From positions 1 to 50,931 of the forward strand of contig LOEW01000243.1 in assembly GCA_001516045.1 (NCBI GenBank): a stretch of DNA of 50,931 nt, written 5' to 3'. A model generated the notes under the pieces. The model saw only the letters and a program-made list of their open reading frames with translations, did not search any database and was not told the origin of the DNA. A program made the position numbers and the translations under genes. Position 1 is the first letter of the stretch. Each line of letters begins with the position of its first letter. Origin of the DNA: Desulfosporosinus sp. BRH_c37 (GTDB taxonomy: Bacteria > Bacillota > Desulfitobacteriia > Desulfitobacteriales > Desulfitobacteriaceae). Below, in pieces: positions 42,504-50,892 of this stretch.

Positions 42504-44360
42504 TCACCAGGTATCTATGAACGGTTGACCCTGCTTATTTTTTGGTATAGCCGGGACAGACTTCAGCCCAGATGTGATCCACCTGCGTGTATCCGCCGGA
42601 TCAATCACCGAATCAATTTCAAGGTAAGAGGCCATATTGATGGCTTTCCCTTCCTTATAATACTCCTCAACATATTGTTTGTAGGTAGCATCACGCTGAG
42701 CCGGGTCTTCGATTGACTCGAGCTCTTTTCTGTAGGCATGCTTGACAGCCCCTTCGAGCCCCATACCGCCAAATTCCCCCGATGGCCAAGAGGTTGTAAA
42801 GAATGAGTCCTGGAAACTGCCAGCTGACATTGCCATTGAACCAAGCCCATACCCTTTGCGCAAAACGACAGTGAAGAAGGGAACATTCAAATGCGATCCT
42901 ATCACAAACATGCGACATACATGGCGAACCTGAGCGTTAGCTTCTATTTCAGGTCCGACCATAAATCCTGGTGTGTCGACCAATGACAGAATAGGCAGAC
43001 CATGTACGTTACAAAGCTGCATAAAACGAGCTGCTTTGTCTCCATCTTGGGCTTCAATGGCTCCTGAAACATGCTTGGGATTATTCGCAATCATACCGAA
43101 CGGCTTGCCTTCGATTCTTAAGAACGCAGTGATCATTCCTAGACCAAACTGTGACCGCAATTCTAGAACAGAACCAGTGTCAGCAAGCACCTCGATTATT
43201 TCTCTTATGTCATAAACACGTAGACGGTTTTCCGGGATTAAGCGGCGCAGAAGCCTCTGGTCTGCGGCTTCCCATTGAGTGTTTGATCCTTGAAAATACG
43301 AGAGATACTTCTTCGCGACAGTGACCGCCTCAGCTTCATCAGCCACTGCTATATCGACAACTCCGTTTTGTTCCTGTACGTCAAGTGGGCCAATCTCCTC
43401 CGGCCTAACTATGCCCAATCCTCCGCCTTCGATCATTGCCGGACCGCCCATGCCGATGTTAGAATTCTTGGTCGCGATAATTACGTCGCAACAGCCAAGC
43501 AACGCTGCATTACCTGCGAAGCAAAATCCAGACGCGATGCCGATCAGTGGGGCTTTGCCGCTTAGACCTGCGAACCGGCTGAACGTAGTAAGATCAAGGC
43601 CCGCGATAATATTTGCATCGATGTCGCCTGGCCTTCCCCCACCACCTTCGGCAAATAGAACGATAGGCAACGCCCATTCGTGAGCAACTTTAAGCAAGCG
43701 ATCCATCTTTTTGTGGTTCATCGCTCCCTGTGTGCCAGCCAGAACTGTATAATCGTAGGACATAACCAAACAGCGAGACTGTTCGTCTCCGAAAAAAGAA
43801 CTATTTACGGAACCTAAGCCTGCGACCAAACCATCACCCGGTGTTTTTTGGATGAGTTCACTAAGCGGCCGTCGCTGCCGTTGTGCGGCAATTGTGAGTG
43901 CGCCGTATTCAATGAAGCTTTCAGGATCACAGAGATCTTCAACATTTTCGCGGGCTGTACGCTGGCCTTTCTTATGTCGGCTGGCCACCGCCTCGGGCCG
44001 ATTAGCGTTAAAGCTGAAGGCATGACGGGCGATCACCTCGGCAAGATCAGGACGAATCTCATCGAGATCGATTTTCTCATCCGACGCAGTGAAGGTGTCA
44101 GAGACCTCTGCTTCTTTGAGGAAAAGAATCGGGTCTCCCTCCGAGACCACATCATTAAGGTCAACACAAACATCGCTCACATAGCCGCTTTTGTCAGCCT
44201 CTATTTCGAACTCCATCTTCATGGCCTCGACAACAGCAATCGTCTGTCCGACAGCCACAGGATCCCCGTCAGATACGTTGATACTTACGATGCATCCCAT
44301 TATTGGCGTCTTAATCGGAACAGTGCCTACCGGCGCCAACTGGGCTGTTTTTTTATTCAT
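42504..44360 (-). CDS. Biotin-carrier/carboxyltransferase fusion (acyl-CoA carboxylase or decarboxylase subunit)
   Basis: About 618 aa. Residues ~10-80 are a biotinyl domain with EAMKM (biotinyl Lys near 48). From ~95 the protein is an acyl-CoA carboxyltransferase of the PccB/MmdA type: DLCDPESFIEYGAL, a Gly-rich FAEGGGGRPGDID loop, IGIASGFCFAGNAALLG, LVDTPGFMVGPEIEA and the C-terminal GGMGLEGAVKHAYRKELE. No biotin carboxylase gene is in the window, so it either uses one encoded elsewhere or works as a decarboxylase or transcarboxylase. Start at ATG 44360 (AAAGGA ten bases upstream); a TTG lies two codons earlier. It follows the ligase gene of the hbd operon after a 256-bp gap containing a ligase fossil. 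Confidence 0.88.
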   Translation of the reverse strand: MNKKTAQLAPVGTVPIKTPIMGCIVSINVSDGDPVAVGQTIAVVEAMKMEFEIEADKSGYVSDVCVDLNDVVSEGDPILFLKEAEVSDTFTASDEKIDLDEIRPDLAEVIARHAFSFNANRPEAVASRHKKGQRTARENVEDLCDPESFIEYGALTIAAQRQRRPLSELIQKTPGDGLVAGLGSVNSSFFGDEQSRCLVMSYDYTVLAGTQGAMNHKKMDRLLKVAHEWALPIVLFAEGGGGRPGDIDANIIAGLDLTTFSRFAGLSGKAPLIGIASGFCFAGNAALLGCCDVIIATKNSNIGMGGPAMIEGGGLGIVRPEEIGPLDVQEQNGVVDIAVADEAEAVTVAKKYLSYFQGSNTQWEAADQRLLRRLIPENRLRVYDIREIIEVLADTGSVLELRSQFGLGMITAFLRIEGKPFGMIANNPKHVSGAIEAQDGDKAARFMQLCNVHGLPILSLVDTPGFMVGPEIEANAQVRHVCRMFVIGSHLNVPFFTVVLRKGYGLGSMAMSAGSFQDSFFTTSWPSGEFGGMGLEGAVKHAYRKELESIEDPAQRDATYKQYVEEYYKEGKAINMASYLEIDSVIDPADTRRWITSGLKSVPAIPKNKQGQPFIDTW

Positions 44361-44394
44361 TCTCAAAATTTCCTTTCGCTCCTAATCTAATACT

Positions 44395-44568
44395 TCAGCT
44401 ATCGGATAAAAGCCGTCGTAGCACTTTGCCCGAGCCGGTGACCGGCAAGGACTCCCGAAACTCAACATAACGCGGGGACTTATAGGAAGTCATTACTTGT
44501 TTTGCCCAGTCCATTATGTCGAGTCCCCGAAGTGATACTCCGGGGACTATTCTCTCAATTATGAATTT
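44395..44568 (-). pseudogene. C-terminal fossil of a third acyl-CoA ligase
   Basis: The minus-strand frame reads IVPGVSLRGLDIMDWAKQVM, then SYKSPRYVEFRESLPVTGSG and KVLRRLLSDS before a stop at 44395-44397. This is the final ~55 residues of an ANL-family ligase including the catalytic-Lys loop. Its upstream end meets a stop at 44569. It is not a copy of the adjacent ligase's C-terminus (which reads VPRYVEFRDELPRTIVGKVL), so it comes from a different paralogue. Confidence 0.85.
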
Positions 44569-44616
44569 TCAGGCTTATAAGGGCATAGTTATTTATTTCC
44601 TTAACCTTGACCTGAC

Positions 44617-46266
44617 TCAGGATTCCGTAGTGGCGGCCGTTTGAAGTTTTGCTTTTTCTTCTTCTACCAGCTGGCGACGCAAAACTTTCCCGACAATCGT
44701 CCTAGGTAATTCATCCCTGAACTCCACGTAGCGAGGAACTTTATAAGCAGCCATTCTAGTCTTGCAAAATACGATGAATTCTTGCTCACTGGCTTCGGTA
44801 TTGGGCTTCAATACAATATAGGCCTTGACCGTTTCTCCCCGGTAGAGATCCGGTACTCCTGCTACAACAACCTCTTTAACTTTGGGATGTTCGTACAGAA
44901 CCTCCTCAATATCACGCGGATAAATATTAAACCCACCTGCAATGATTAAGTCTTTCTTGCGGTCGATAATAAAGCAGAAACCATCTTGGTCCATTCTTGC
45001 TATGTCACCCGTATACAACCAGCCGTTGCGCAAGGTTTTGGCCGTTTCTTGGTGCTTTTCCCAATAACCTTTCATTACTTGAGGACCTCGGACACATAAT
45101 TCCCCTATTTCGCCCACGGGAACTTCCCGCTCGCCCGTCTCCAGATCCATGATTACGTAATCCGTGTCCGGGAGTGGTAAACCGATGGAACCAGCGAGCG
45201 TAGGACGATCGAGCGGATTACAATGGGTTATTGGGGAAGCTTCAGACAAACCGTATCCTTCAACTAAATTTCCTTGGCCTTGCGTCACTTCAGCAAATTT
45301 TTGAGCCACCTCCAAGGGCAAAGGTGCAGAGCCGCTCGTGCAGACTCTAATCGCGGCTAAACTCTCTCGATATTCAGCAATCCGGGGATGATTGTTAAGT
45401 GCCATAAACATAGTTGGTGCGCCCGGGAAGAGAGTAGGCTTATGGACACGAATGGTCTCTAGAACTTGATCTACGTCAAAGCGCGGTAAAATGATCTGGG
45501 TAGCAGCAATAGACACAGCATTGTTAAGGCAGTCGGTCATGCCATAAACGTGAAATACCGGTAGGACGGTGAGAATTCGTTCCTTTCCATACTCCATGTT
45601 AATAGACCATTCCAGAACTTGAAGGGTATTGGCAATCAGATTATAGTGCGTGAGCATAACCCCTTTGGATACACCCGTCGTGCCGCCCGTATACTGCAAA
45701 ACGGCGAGATCTTCGACTGGATTAATGGCTACTTCGGGATAAACAGGCTCATGTTTGATTAGTTCATCATATGAATATAAGCCTTGTGCCGGTTGAACCG
45801 GTGCCATAAAGTTAAAGACAACCACCCGTTGTAAGGACGTTTGCTCTAAAATATTCTTGACCCTGGGATACATCATTTCCAAAACGATGATTGTCGTTGC
45901 ACCGGAATCGTTCATTTGGTGCGCAATTTCTCGTTCAATATACATGGGGTTTGTTTGCACTACAATTGCGCCTAATTTGAGCAAAGCGTAGAAAGCAATT
46001 TCCCATTGGGGGCAATTCGGGCCCATTAACCCAACACGGTCCCCTCTTACAACCCCTATATCAGCTAAAGCACCTGCAAAGCGCTTGACTTGATCCCCGA
46101 ACTGCCTATAAGTTACCGTCTGTCCCCCAAAAATCATAGCAAGTCTGTCCGGCATTTTGTCCACTGCCTCATCAAGCATTTGACCAAGTGTCTTATAGGG
46201 GTAATCCAGGTGGTACCTAACATTGGCGGGGTAGCTTTTCATCCATAGTTTCTCGTTATCCATCAT
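44617..46266 (-). CDS. Long-chain/medium-chain acyl-CoA ligase, second FadD-type
   Basis: 549 aa. P-loop YTGGTTGVSKGVMLTHYN near residue 190, VEGYGLSEASPITHCNP, GWLYTGDIARMDQDGFCFII, GGFNIYPRDIEEVLYEHP and C-terminal PRTIVGKVLRRQL. Same family as the ligase at 20.6 kb but clearly a separate paralogue. It follows the 3-hydroxyacyl-CoA dehydrogenase by 106 bp without an evident terminator, behind AAGGAGG, and is likely co-transcribed from the sigma-54 promoter at 47433. It would activate the acid substrate of this pathway. A 103-bp piece of this gene is duplicated at 38188-38290. Confidence 0.92.
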   Translation of the reverse strand: MMDNEKLWMKSYPANVRYHLDYPYKTLGQMLDEAVDKMPDRLAMIFGGQTVTYRQFGDQVKRFAGALADIGVVRGDRVGLMGPNCPQWEIAFYALLKLGAIVVQTNPMYIEREIAHQMNDSGATTIIVLEMMYPRVKNILEQTSLQRVVVFNFMAPVQPAQGLYSYDELIKHEPVYPEVAINPVEDLAVLQYTGGTTGVSKGVMLTHYNLIANTLQVLEWSINMEYGKERILTVLPVFHVYGMTDCLNNAVSIAATQIILPRFDVDQVLETIRVHKPTLFPGAPTMFMALNNHPRIAEYRESLAAIRVCTSGSAPLPLEVAQKFAEVTQGQGNLVEGYGLSEASPITHCNPLDRPTLAGSIGLPLPDTDYVIMDLETGEREVPVGEIGELCVRGPQVMKGYWEKHQETAKTLRNGWLYTGDIARMDQDGFCFIIDRKKDLIIAGGFNIYPRDIEEVLYEHPKVKEVVVAGVPDLYRGETVKAYIVLKPNTEASEQEFIVFCKTRMAAYKVPRYVEFRDELPRTIVGKVLRRQLVEEEKAKLQTAATTES

Positions 46267-46372
46267 CCTTTTTCAGCCTCCTTATTTTTCCCTGCACAAA
46301 CCCTTTTTAGGGGAATACGCTGTATAATGATCTTTTAAATACGGCAATTGTGAGACCGTATCTCGCTAACTT

Positions 46373-47239
46373 TCACTCGTAAGTGTAAAAACCTTGCTTC
46401 GTTTTTCTACCCCACTCCCCTTTGGCAAATTTCTCAACAATCAGCGGTGAAGGCTTGTCTTTGGGGTCACAGGTTTCTTGATAGTGCTCCAGGGAGATAT
46501 GGTAAGTAAGATCAATTCCCGTGAAATCCAGCAAACGGAACGGTCCCATCGGATGACCTAAGGCATTGGTAACTGCAAAGTCAATCTCTTCAGGACTGGC
46601 GATCCCAACATCGGCGAGAAACAGTGCTTCATAACTGATTGCAGCCAAGATCCGATTGACCAAAAAACCGTAGATTTCTTTCTTAAGCCAAACCCCGTTT
46701 TTATCCAGTTTTGTGCACAAGTCCATGGTTATCTGGGCTGTTTCCAGAGAAGTATGCGGGCCCTGCACAACCTCGACCAGTTTCATGACCAGAGCAGGAT
46801 TGAAAAAATGCATGTTGCATACTTTAGCCGGACGCTGCGTGGCAGAGGCGACCTTCGAACTGACGATGAAAGAACTGTTGGTAGCCAAAATTGCATGAGG
46901 AGGGGTAATTCGGTCTAAGTCTGCAAAGAGCTTCCGCTTAATCTCAATTTTCTCAATTGCAGCCTCGATCACAAAATCAGCATCTCCGGCCGCATCCTCG
47001 AGATTTTGGGTAAAGCGAAGCTTCAAAATGGCTCTATCGGCTTGTTCCTGCGTCAATTTTCCTTTGGCCACCCGCTCCGGTAAATAATTACGGGCAAAGT
47101 CTTCCGCTTTGTTCAGCATCTCTTGGCTGATGTCGGTGCAGACGACCTGATACCCTGCCAACGCTGCACACAGGGCAATCTGATGACCCATGTTGCCAGC
47201 ACCAATAACACAGATTTTGTTAATATCATCTACTTTCAA
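46373..47239 (-). CDS. hbd: 3-hydroxybutyryl-CoA dehydrogenase-type enzyme
   Basis: 288 aa from TTG 47239, which has GGAGG seven bases upstream; the longer ATG frame (47284) adds 15 residues without a ribosome-binding site. NAD-binding CVIGAGNMGHQIALCAALAG, the catalytic His region VCNMHFFNPALVMKLVEVV, FLVNRILAAISYEALFL and GHPMGPFRLLDFTGIDL are all present. Oxidises 3-hydroxyacyl-CoA to acetoacetyl-type CoA. First gene after the sigma-54 promoter at 47433-47448. A copy of its last ~23 codons survives in the chimeric scar at 35817-35886. Confidence 0.92.
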   Translation of the reverse strand: MKVDDINKICVIGAGNMGHQIALCAALAGYQVVCTDISQEMLNKAEDFARNYLPERVAKGKLTQEQADRAILKLRFTQNLEDAAGDADFVIEAAIEKIEIKRKLFADLDRITPPHAILATNSSFIVSSKVASATQRPAKVCNMHFFNPALVMKLVEVVQGPHTSLETAQITMDLCTKLDKNGVWLKKEIYGFLVNRILAAISYEALFLADVGIASPEEIDFAVTNALGHPMGPFRLLDFTGIDLTYHISLEHYQETCDPKDKPSPLIVEKFAKGEWGRKTKQGFYTYE

Positions 47240-47432
47240 ATTTATGACCTCCAAATTAATTACTTCATACAATGACTTGAACACTTTAGCCCCTTATTCA
47301 CTGCCGATTTAGCCAAACATAAGCCTACTGCACCTCGATCAAAAACCATTGCACTATTTTTTTGACTTTCCCAATTTAAATATTCAGAAAATAAACTCTA
47401 TTTTAAATAATATGGTATTTTTAATTACCTAA

Positions 47433-47448
47433 TGCAAATTTTATGCCA
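47433..47448 (-). promoter_or_regulatory. Sigma-54 promoter of the hbd-ligase-carboxyltransferase operon
   Basis: Minus strand TGGCAT-N5-TTGCA, a near-consensus -24/-12 element. Expected start near 47421, about 180 bases before the hbd start codon. Confidence 0.8.
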
Positions 47449-47462
47449 TCTCTGAGGAAAAT

Positions 47463-47571
47463 AAAAAACCCTCCTGTCTGGCAAACCAGTTCACTGAGGG
47501 TTTTTTCCTGTGTATGGAATTAAGTACATAACCACGCTTTCTTTCTTAATTTTAGTGCGTTAAGCGTACAC
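47463..47571 (-). promoter_or_regulatory. Conserved upstream module, copy A (most diverged)
   Basis: GTGTACGCTTAACGCACTAA, GTGGTTATGTACTTAATTCC and CATACACAGG are conserved with copies B and C. The terminator differs in sequence (ACCCTC...GAGGGT with CTGG/CCAG inner stem) but keeps its form and T-run. The distance of 14 bp to the sigma-54 promoter is the same as in copy C. Confidence 0.72.
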
Positions 47572-47600
47572 TCCCACGGAAAGTAATATTCGCTAATTTC

Positions 47601-47640
47601 ATCCCATCGTGAGACTCCCACTTCTACAAGTGGGAGTGGT
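47601..47640 (+). repeat. Left-end hairpin of a palindromic element, copy 4
   Basis: ATCCCATCGTGAGACTCCCA followed by the ACTCCCACTT-CTAC-AAGTGGGAGT hairpin, identical to the element at 50893. No right-end hairpin is seen nearby, so it is a solo end. It lies 13 bp beyond the activator gene's stop codon. Confidence 0.65.
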
Positions 47641-47653
47641 ACCTCGTACTCTG

Positions 47654-49051
47654 CTATTCTATACCATATCGGAGTAGTTTATCGTAAAATACCCGTCTAG
47701 AAAACCCCAAAGCCTTCATAGCATTAGTGCGGTTGTTATTATATGTATCCAAGGCTGACAAAATCAGTTCCTTTTCCATCCTGGCAAGTATCTCCTTAAC
47801 AGCGTAAGGCTTCTCCTCAGAATTAAAATCATTATGAGTAGGAATTATACGAGCAGGCAAGTGCTGAATTTCTATAGTCTTGCCACTACATACAATACTT
47901 GCATGTTCTAAGACATTCTGCAATTCCCGGATGTTACCAGGCCAGTCATACTCCTGAAAAAACCTCATCACTTTGGGAGATAGAGTCAGATCATGACCGA
48001 CTTCTCCTGAGAACTGCTTAAGGAATGTCTTAGCCAATTCAAAGAGATCATCTTTACGCTCGCGTAGCGGAGTTAGCGTGAGAGGAACGATATTTAGCCG
48101 ATAGTATAGGTCAAGCCGAAAGGTTCCTTGTTCGATCATACTTTCTAAATCTCGGTTAGTGGCTGCAATCACTCGAATATCGACCTTGATCGTCTTATTC
48201 CCACCTACCCGTTCAAACTCTTTTTCTTGCAAGACACGTAGCAATTTAGCCTGCATGGTAAGACTCATATCCCCAATTTCATCCAGAAAAATAGTACCGC
48301 TATGGGCCAGTTCAAACTTACCAAGTTTGCCTCCCTTTTTAGCCCCCGTAAACGCTCCGTCTTCATACCCGAACAGTTCACTCTCGATTAGGTCTTCTGG
48401 CATGGCAGCACAATTCACCTTAATCATGGGCATCCCCTTACGTCTGCTACTATTATGAACAGCCCTAGCTAATACCTCTTTGCCAACCCCACTCTCACCG
48501 AGGATCAACACGGTACTGTCTGTACGCGCTACCTTTGCCGCTAACACTAAGGTTTCCTTCAGACGACTATTTTGTCCCACATATTCCTTGAAGGACAGCG
48601 GTAGTTGTTCCCATTGCTCTAACTGTTCTTTCAAATAATCAGCGACACCCTTTGTCTGCTGTAACTCACGGTTTAGTTCAACAACGTCTGTGATATTTTT
48701 GAATATCGAAACACAGCCAATGATGATGTTACCATCGTATAATAGAAATGTACTTCCTACCACATCGATACCTAGCGAATCTAAATAGTCCCTACCTATT
48801 TTGTAGGGTTTTCCAGTGCGCATTAAGTCGATAGCTGCCGCTTTGGGTTCAATTTTATCAAGCCTGCGTCCTAAAACTTTGGCAACGGGAACTCCCAAAA
48901 TCTTCGCATAGGCCTCGTTAGCATAAACAATGGTTGTCTCGGAATCAATCACCATGACCACATCATGAATATTATTGAGGATTTTAAATAACAGTTTTCG
49001 ATCCCAGCGCGGAAAAGCATTTGTAATAACTGCATGGGCTCCATCACTCAT
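47654..49051 (-). CDS. PAS-AAA+ sigma-54-dependent transcriptional activator
   Basis: 465 aa from ATG 49051 (GGAGG five bases upstream; the frame extends further only without a site). PAS domain ~10-120 ([38 protein letters not shown]), linker coiled coil, AAA+ domain ~155-380 with Walker [10 protein letters not shown], the sigma-54-contacting GAFTGA loop, Walker [12 protein letters not shown] and R-finger [14 protein letters not shown], then a Fis-type helix-turn-helix ~420-463 ([21 protein letters not shown]). It should sense a small molecule through PAS and activate the three sigma-54 promoters in this window. It is flanked by the hbd operon and the MaoC pair, a typical pathway-specific position. 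Confidence 0.93.
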   Translation of the reverse strand: MSDGAHAVITNAFPRWDRKLLFKILNNIHDVVMVIDSETTIVYANEAYAKILGVPVAKVLGRRLDKIEPKAAAIDLMRTGKPYKIGRDYLDSLGIDVVGSTFLLYDGNIIIGCVSIFKNITDVVELNRELQQTKGVADYLKEQLEQWEQLPLSFKEYVGQNSRLKETLVLAAKVARTDSTVLILGESGVGKEVLARAVHNSSRRKGMPMIKVNCAAMPEDLIESELFGYEDGAFTGAKKGGKLGKFELAHSGTIFLDEIGDMSLTMQAKLLRVLQEKEFERVGGNKTIKVDIRVIAATNRDLESMIEQGTFRLDLYYRLNIVPLTLTPLRERKDDLFELAKTFLKQFSGEVGHDLTLSPKVMRFFQEYDWPGNIRELQNVLEHASIVCSGKTIEIQHLPARIIPTHNDFNSEEKPYAVKEILARMEKELILSALDTYNNNRTNAMKALGFSRRVFYDKLLRYGIE

Positions 49052-49081
49052 GTTATCCTCCAATTTTTGATCTTTTGTCAC

Positions 49082-49111
49082 ATTATACAGGTTTGAGCGG
49101 ATGAAAGTAAA
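49082..49111 (-). promoter_or_regulatory. Sigma-A promoter of the activator gene
   Basis: Minus strand TTTACT (49106-49111), 18-bp spacer, TATAAT (49082-49087), 31 bases before the ATG. Confidence 0.65.
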
Positions 49112-49158
49112 TACAAAGATTTCTTAGTATTCTGACAATTCCTGATATTATATTAAAT

Positions 49159-49212
49159 CCCCCTAAAGCAGGAGCGATATCTTATATTAGATATTTCTCC
49201 TGTTTTAGGGGG
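49159..49212. terminator. Nested inverted repeat between MaoC gene and activator
   Basis: CCCCCTAAA-CAGGAG pairs with CTCCTG-TTTAGGGGG, and inside it GATATC pairs with GATATT, giving an almost continuous 20-bp stem. Lacks a clean T-run on the minus strand, so it may be a weak terminator for the MaoC operon or a protein-binding dyad. Confidence 0.55.
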
Positions 49213-49226
49213 AAGTGATAGTCTAG

Positions 49227-49628
49227 CTATTTTTGGATAATGTGGGCCAAGCCCACTAGGACTTTATCCCCTTTATCATTACAGGCCCCTATATCGCAAA
49301 CAATAATCTTTTCCGATCGTGCTCTAATAGACCCGCTGAAGGTTATCTTGTCCCCCGGACTAACTACCTGTTCGAAACGCACATCAAGCTTACTGATTCT
49401 TCCCTCGTTGCCTATCCATTCGGTTAACAAAGCTGCCATTTGAGCCATCGTAAGCATGCCATGCGCGATCACCCCCCCTAGACCAACTTGACGCGCGTAG
49501 TTGTCATTAAGATGAATAGGATTAAAATCTCCAGAAACTTCAGCATATTGACGAATTTGCACGTGGCTAGGTACCCATTCTCGAATTGGAAGACGATCCG
49601 AGACCTGATAATTACACACGCTCTTCAT
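49227..49628 (-). CDS. MaoC-type (R)-hydratase, HadB-like subunit
   Basis: About 133 aa. The hot-dog hydratase motif is complete: YAEVSGDFNPIHLNDNYARQ (Asp and His of D-x4-H) followed by GLGGVIAHGMLTMAQMAALL. ATG 49628 has GGGGG six bases upstream; an ATG two codons earlier is also possible. Overlaps the upstream MaoC-N gene by about 17 bp, so the two subunits are translationally coupled, as for HadAB-type heterodimers acting on 2-enoyl-CoA or 3-hydroxyacyl-CoA. It is the last gene of its unit. Confidence 0.85.
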   Translation of the reverse strand: MKSVCNYQVSDRLPIREWVPSHVQIRQYAEVSGDFNPIHLNDNYARQVGLGGVIAHGMLTMAQMAALLTEWIGNEGRISKLDVRFEQVVSPGDKITFSGSIRARSEKIIVCDIGACNDKGDKVLVGLAHIIQK

Positions 49629-50025
49629 TAACATCCCCCTTTACTGGGGTGATTATCGTCGAACTGCTGGAAAATACTAATTCACCACCTGCTAAGTCAT
49701 AACCAGACGTCACGAGTACCACAAAGATCATCTTTCCCAGCTTGCTGGTGCGTTCATAGACATCTTTAATGCAGCGCTTATAAGTAATGCTGTCCCCCAC
49801 TGAGAGCGGACGGTGATAAGTTATTTTCTGTTCTCCGTGGATTATCCCGGGATTGGTAAGTTCAAACCCTGGAATGTTAGCCTGGAGCAAAGTTCCTACA
49901 TAAGTTGCTGGTACTTCACCGTCAAACGGAATTCCGATGGCCTCGGCAAACCTACGTACTTCCTCAAATTTAATTTTCAAGACAACGGACTCACTCTCCC
50001 GGCCTATAAATTCTTTCCCTATCAT
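49612..50025 (-). CDS. MaoC N-terminal-domain protein, HadA-like subunit
   Basis: 137 aa single hot-dog domain: FEEVRRFAEAIGIPFDGEVPATYVGTLL near the N-terminus and GIIHGEQKITYHRPLSVGDSITYKRCIKDVYERTSKLG typical of the MaoC-N/FAS1-DH fold. Lacks the catalytic D-x4-H motif of its partner and is expected to be the structural/substrate-binding subunit. Overlaps the downstream catalytic subunit gene. Confidence 0.82.
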   Translation of the reverse strand: MIGKEFIGRESESVVLKIKFEEVRRFAEAIGIPFDGEVPATYVGTLLQANIPGFELTNPGIIHGEQKITYHRPLSVGDSITYKRCIKDVYERTSKLGKMIFVVLVTSGYDLAGGELVFSSSSTIITPVKGDVNEERV

Positions 50026-50064
50026 ATGACTCCGCCTTCCTCGTCCTTCAGATAGTCCTACCCA

Positions 50065-50262
50065 TTAAAGACCAAGCTTCTCTTTAAGTTCGCTAAGTTT
50101 TAGCTGAGCCACTTCTAAGTAAGGATCGAGAACATTTGCCACCATGTACTCATTTAAAGCTTCATGTAAGTCCCCCGCACCTTCTTTGACAATTCCTGCC
50201 CCTAAATGTCTTAAAGCTAAGCTTTCATGATCTATATCATCCTGGTTATGTCCAATATGCAC
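50065..50262 (-). CDS. Hypothetical helical protein, 65 aa
   Basis: GTG start behind AGGAGG, nine bases away. Helical and acidic: HESLALRHLGAGIVKEGAGD, then HEALNEYMVANVLDPYLEVA and LKLSELKEKLGL, reminiscent of a single TPR-like hairpin pair. Lies 5 bp after the upstream gene and 39 bp before the MaoC pair, so it belongs to that operon. Function unknown. Confidence 0.7.
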   Translation of the reverse strand: MHIGHNQDDIDHESLALRHLGAGIVKEGAGDLHEALNEYMVANVLDPYLEVAQLKLSELKEKLGL

Positions 50263-50267
50263 AACAC

Positions 50268-50870
50268 TTAGCCTCCTTGTTGCAAGCGGAAAGCAAGCTC
50301 ACATACTCCACTGCCCAATAAATCCTTGCTGTGAGTCATGCTCACCTTCGTTCCTGCTTTTTGAGCAGCAACTTCGTTAGCCGCCATACAAAAAACCAGA
50401 CAATCGTTTATCCCCTGATCAGCAAATAATTTACCTAGGCTGCAGTTAAAGCTACGAACTTTTAAGACCTTTGTAGTGGCTTCCGTGACCGTCCAGGCAT
50501 CTCTTGGGCGTAGGGATAGGATTCCCAGTTCTATGTACCTTTCCAGAACGTGAGGAAATCGAATCCCAGTTTGTTGGGCTACCTGTTCTATCATTTCACC
50601 AGTTCTATCCAAAAACTCTTTGGAATCTGCTTCCCTAATTACAAGGTTCATAAACGTTCTTCCCTGATTTGCTAAATAGTCCTCACTGGTTTCTCCATCT
50701 GAGTTAAACAAACTCTCCAGCGAAAATTCCTGGTGAACTTTATAGATTAATTCCTTGGGTAGATCATACGCATAATCCTGGTCAGGGACTGATTTTAACC
50801 GCCGACCAGGTGCAACCTCCGTGCTAGGGTTGCCTTTGACTTTTTGCAAGACCTTAAAATCCAACGTCAT
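50268..50870 (-). CDS. Hypothetical protein, possibly ATC-hydrolase/4VR-like fold
   Basis: 200 aa from ATG 50870 (GGGGAG six bases upstream); the frame could begin eight codons earlier without support. N-terminal half is helical (VHQEFSLESLFNSDGETSED, GEMIEQVAQQTGIRFPHVLE). The C-terminal half has NCSLGKLFADQGINDCLVFC and VSMTHSKDLLGSGVCELAFR, with several conserved-looking cysteines and a pattern that recalls L-2-amino-thiazoline-4-carboxylate hydrolase-like/4-vinyl-reductase-like small-molecule-binding proteins. This resemblance is weak and from memory. First gene in the operon that includes the MaoC pair. Confidence 0.7.
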   Translation of the reverse strand: MTLDFKVLQKVKGNPSTEVAPGRRLKSVPDQDYAYDLPKELIYKVHQEFSLESLFNSDGETSEDYLANQGRTFMNLVIREADSKEFLDRTGEMIEQVAQQTGIRFPHVLERYIELGILSLRPRDAWTVTEATTKVLKVRSFNCSLGKLFADQGINDCLVFCMAANEVAAQKAGTKVSMTHSKDLLGSGVCELAFRLQQGG

Positions 50871-50892
50871 ACTTAACTCCCCTTTTCCTGTC

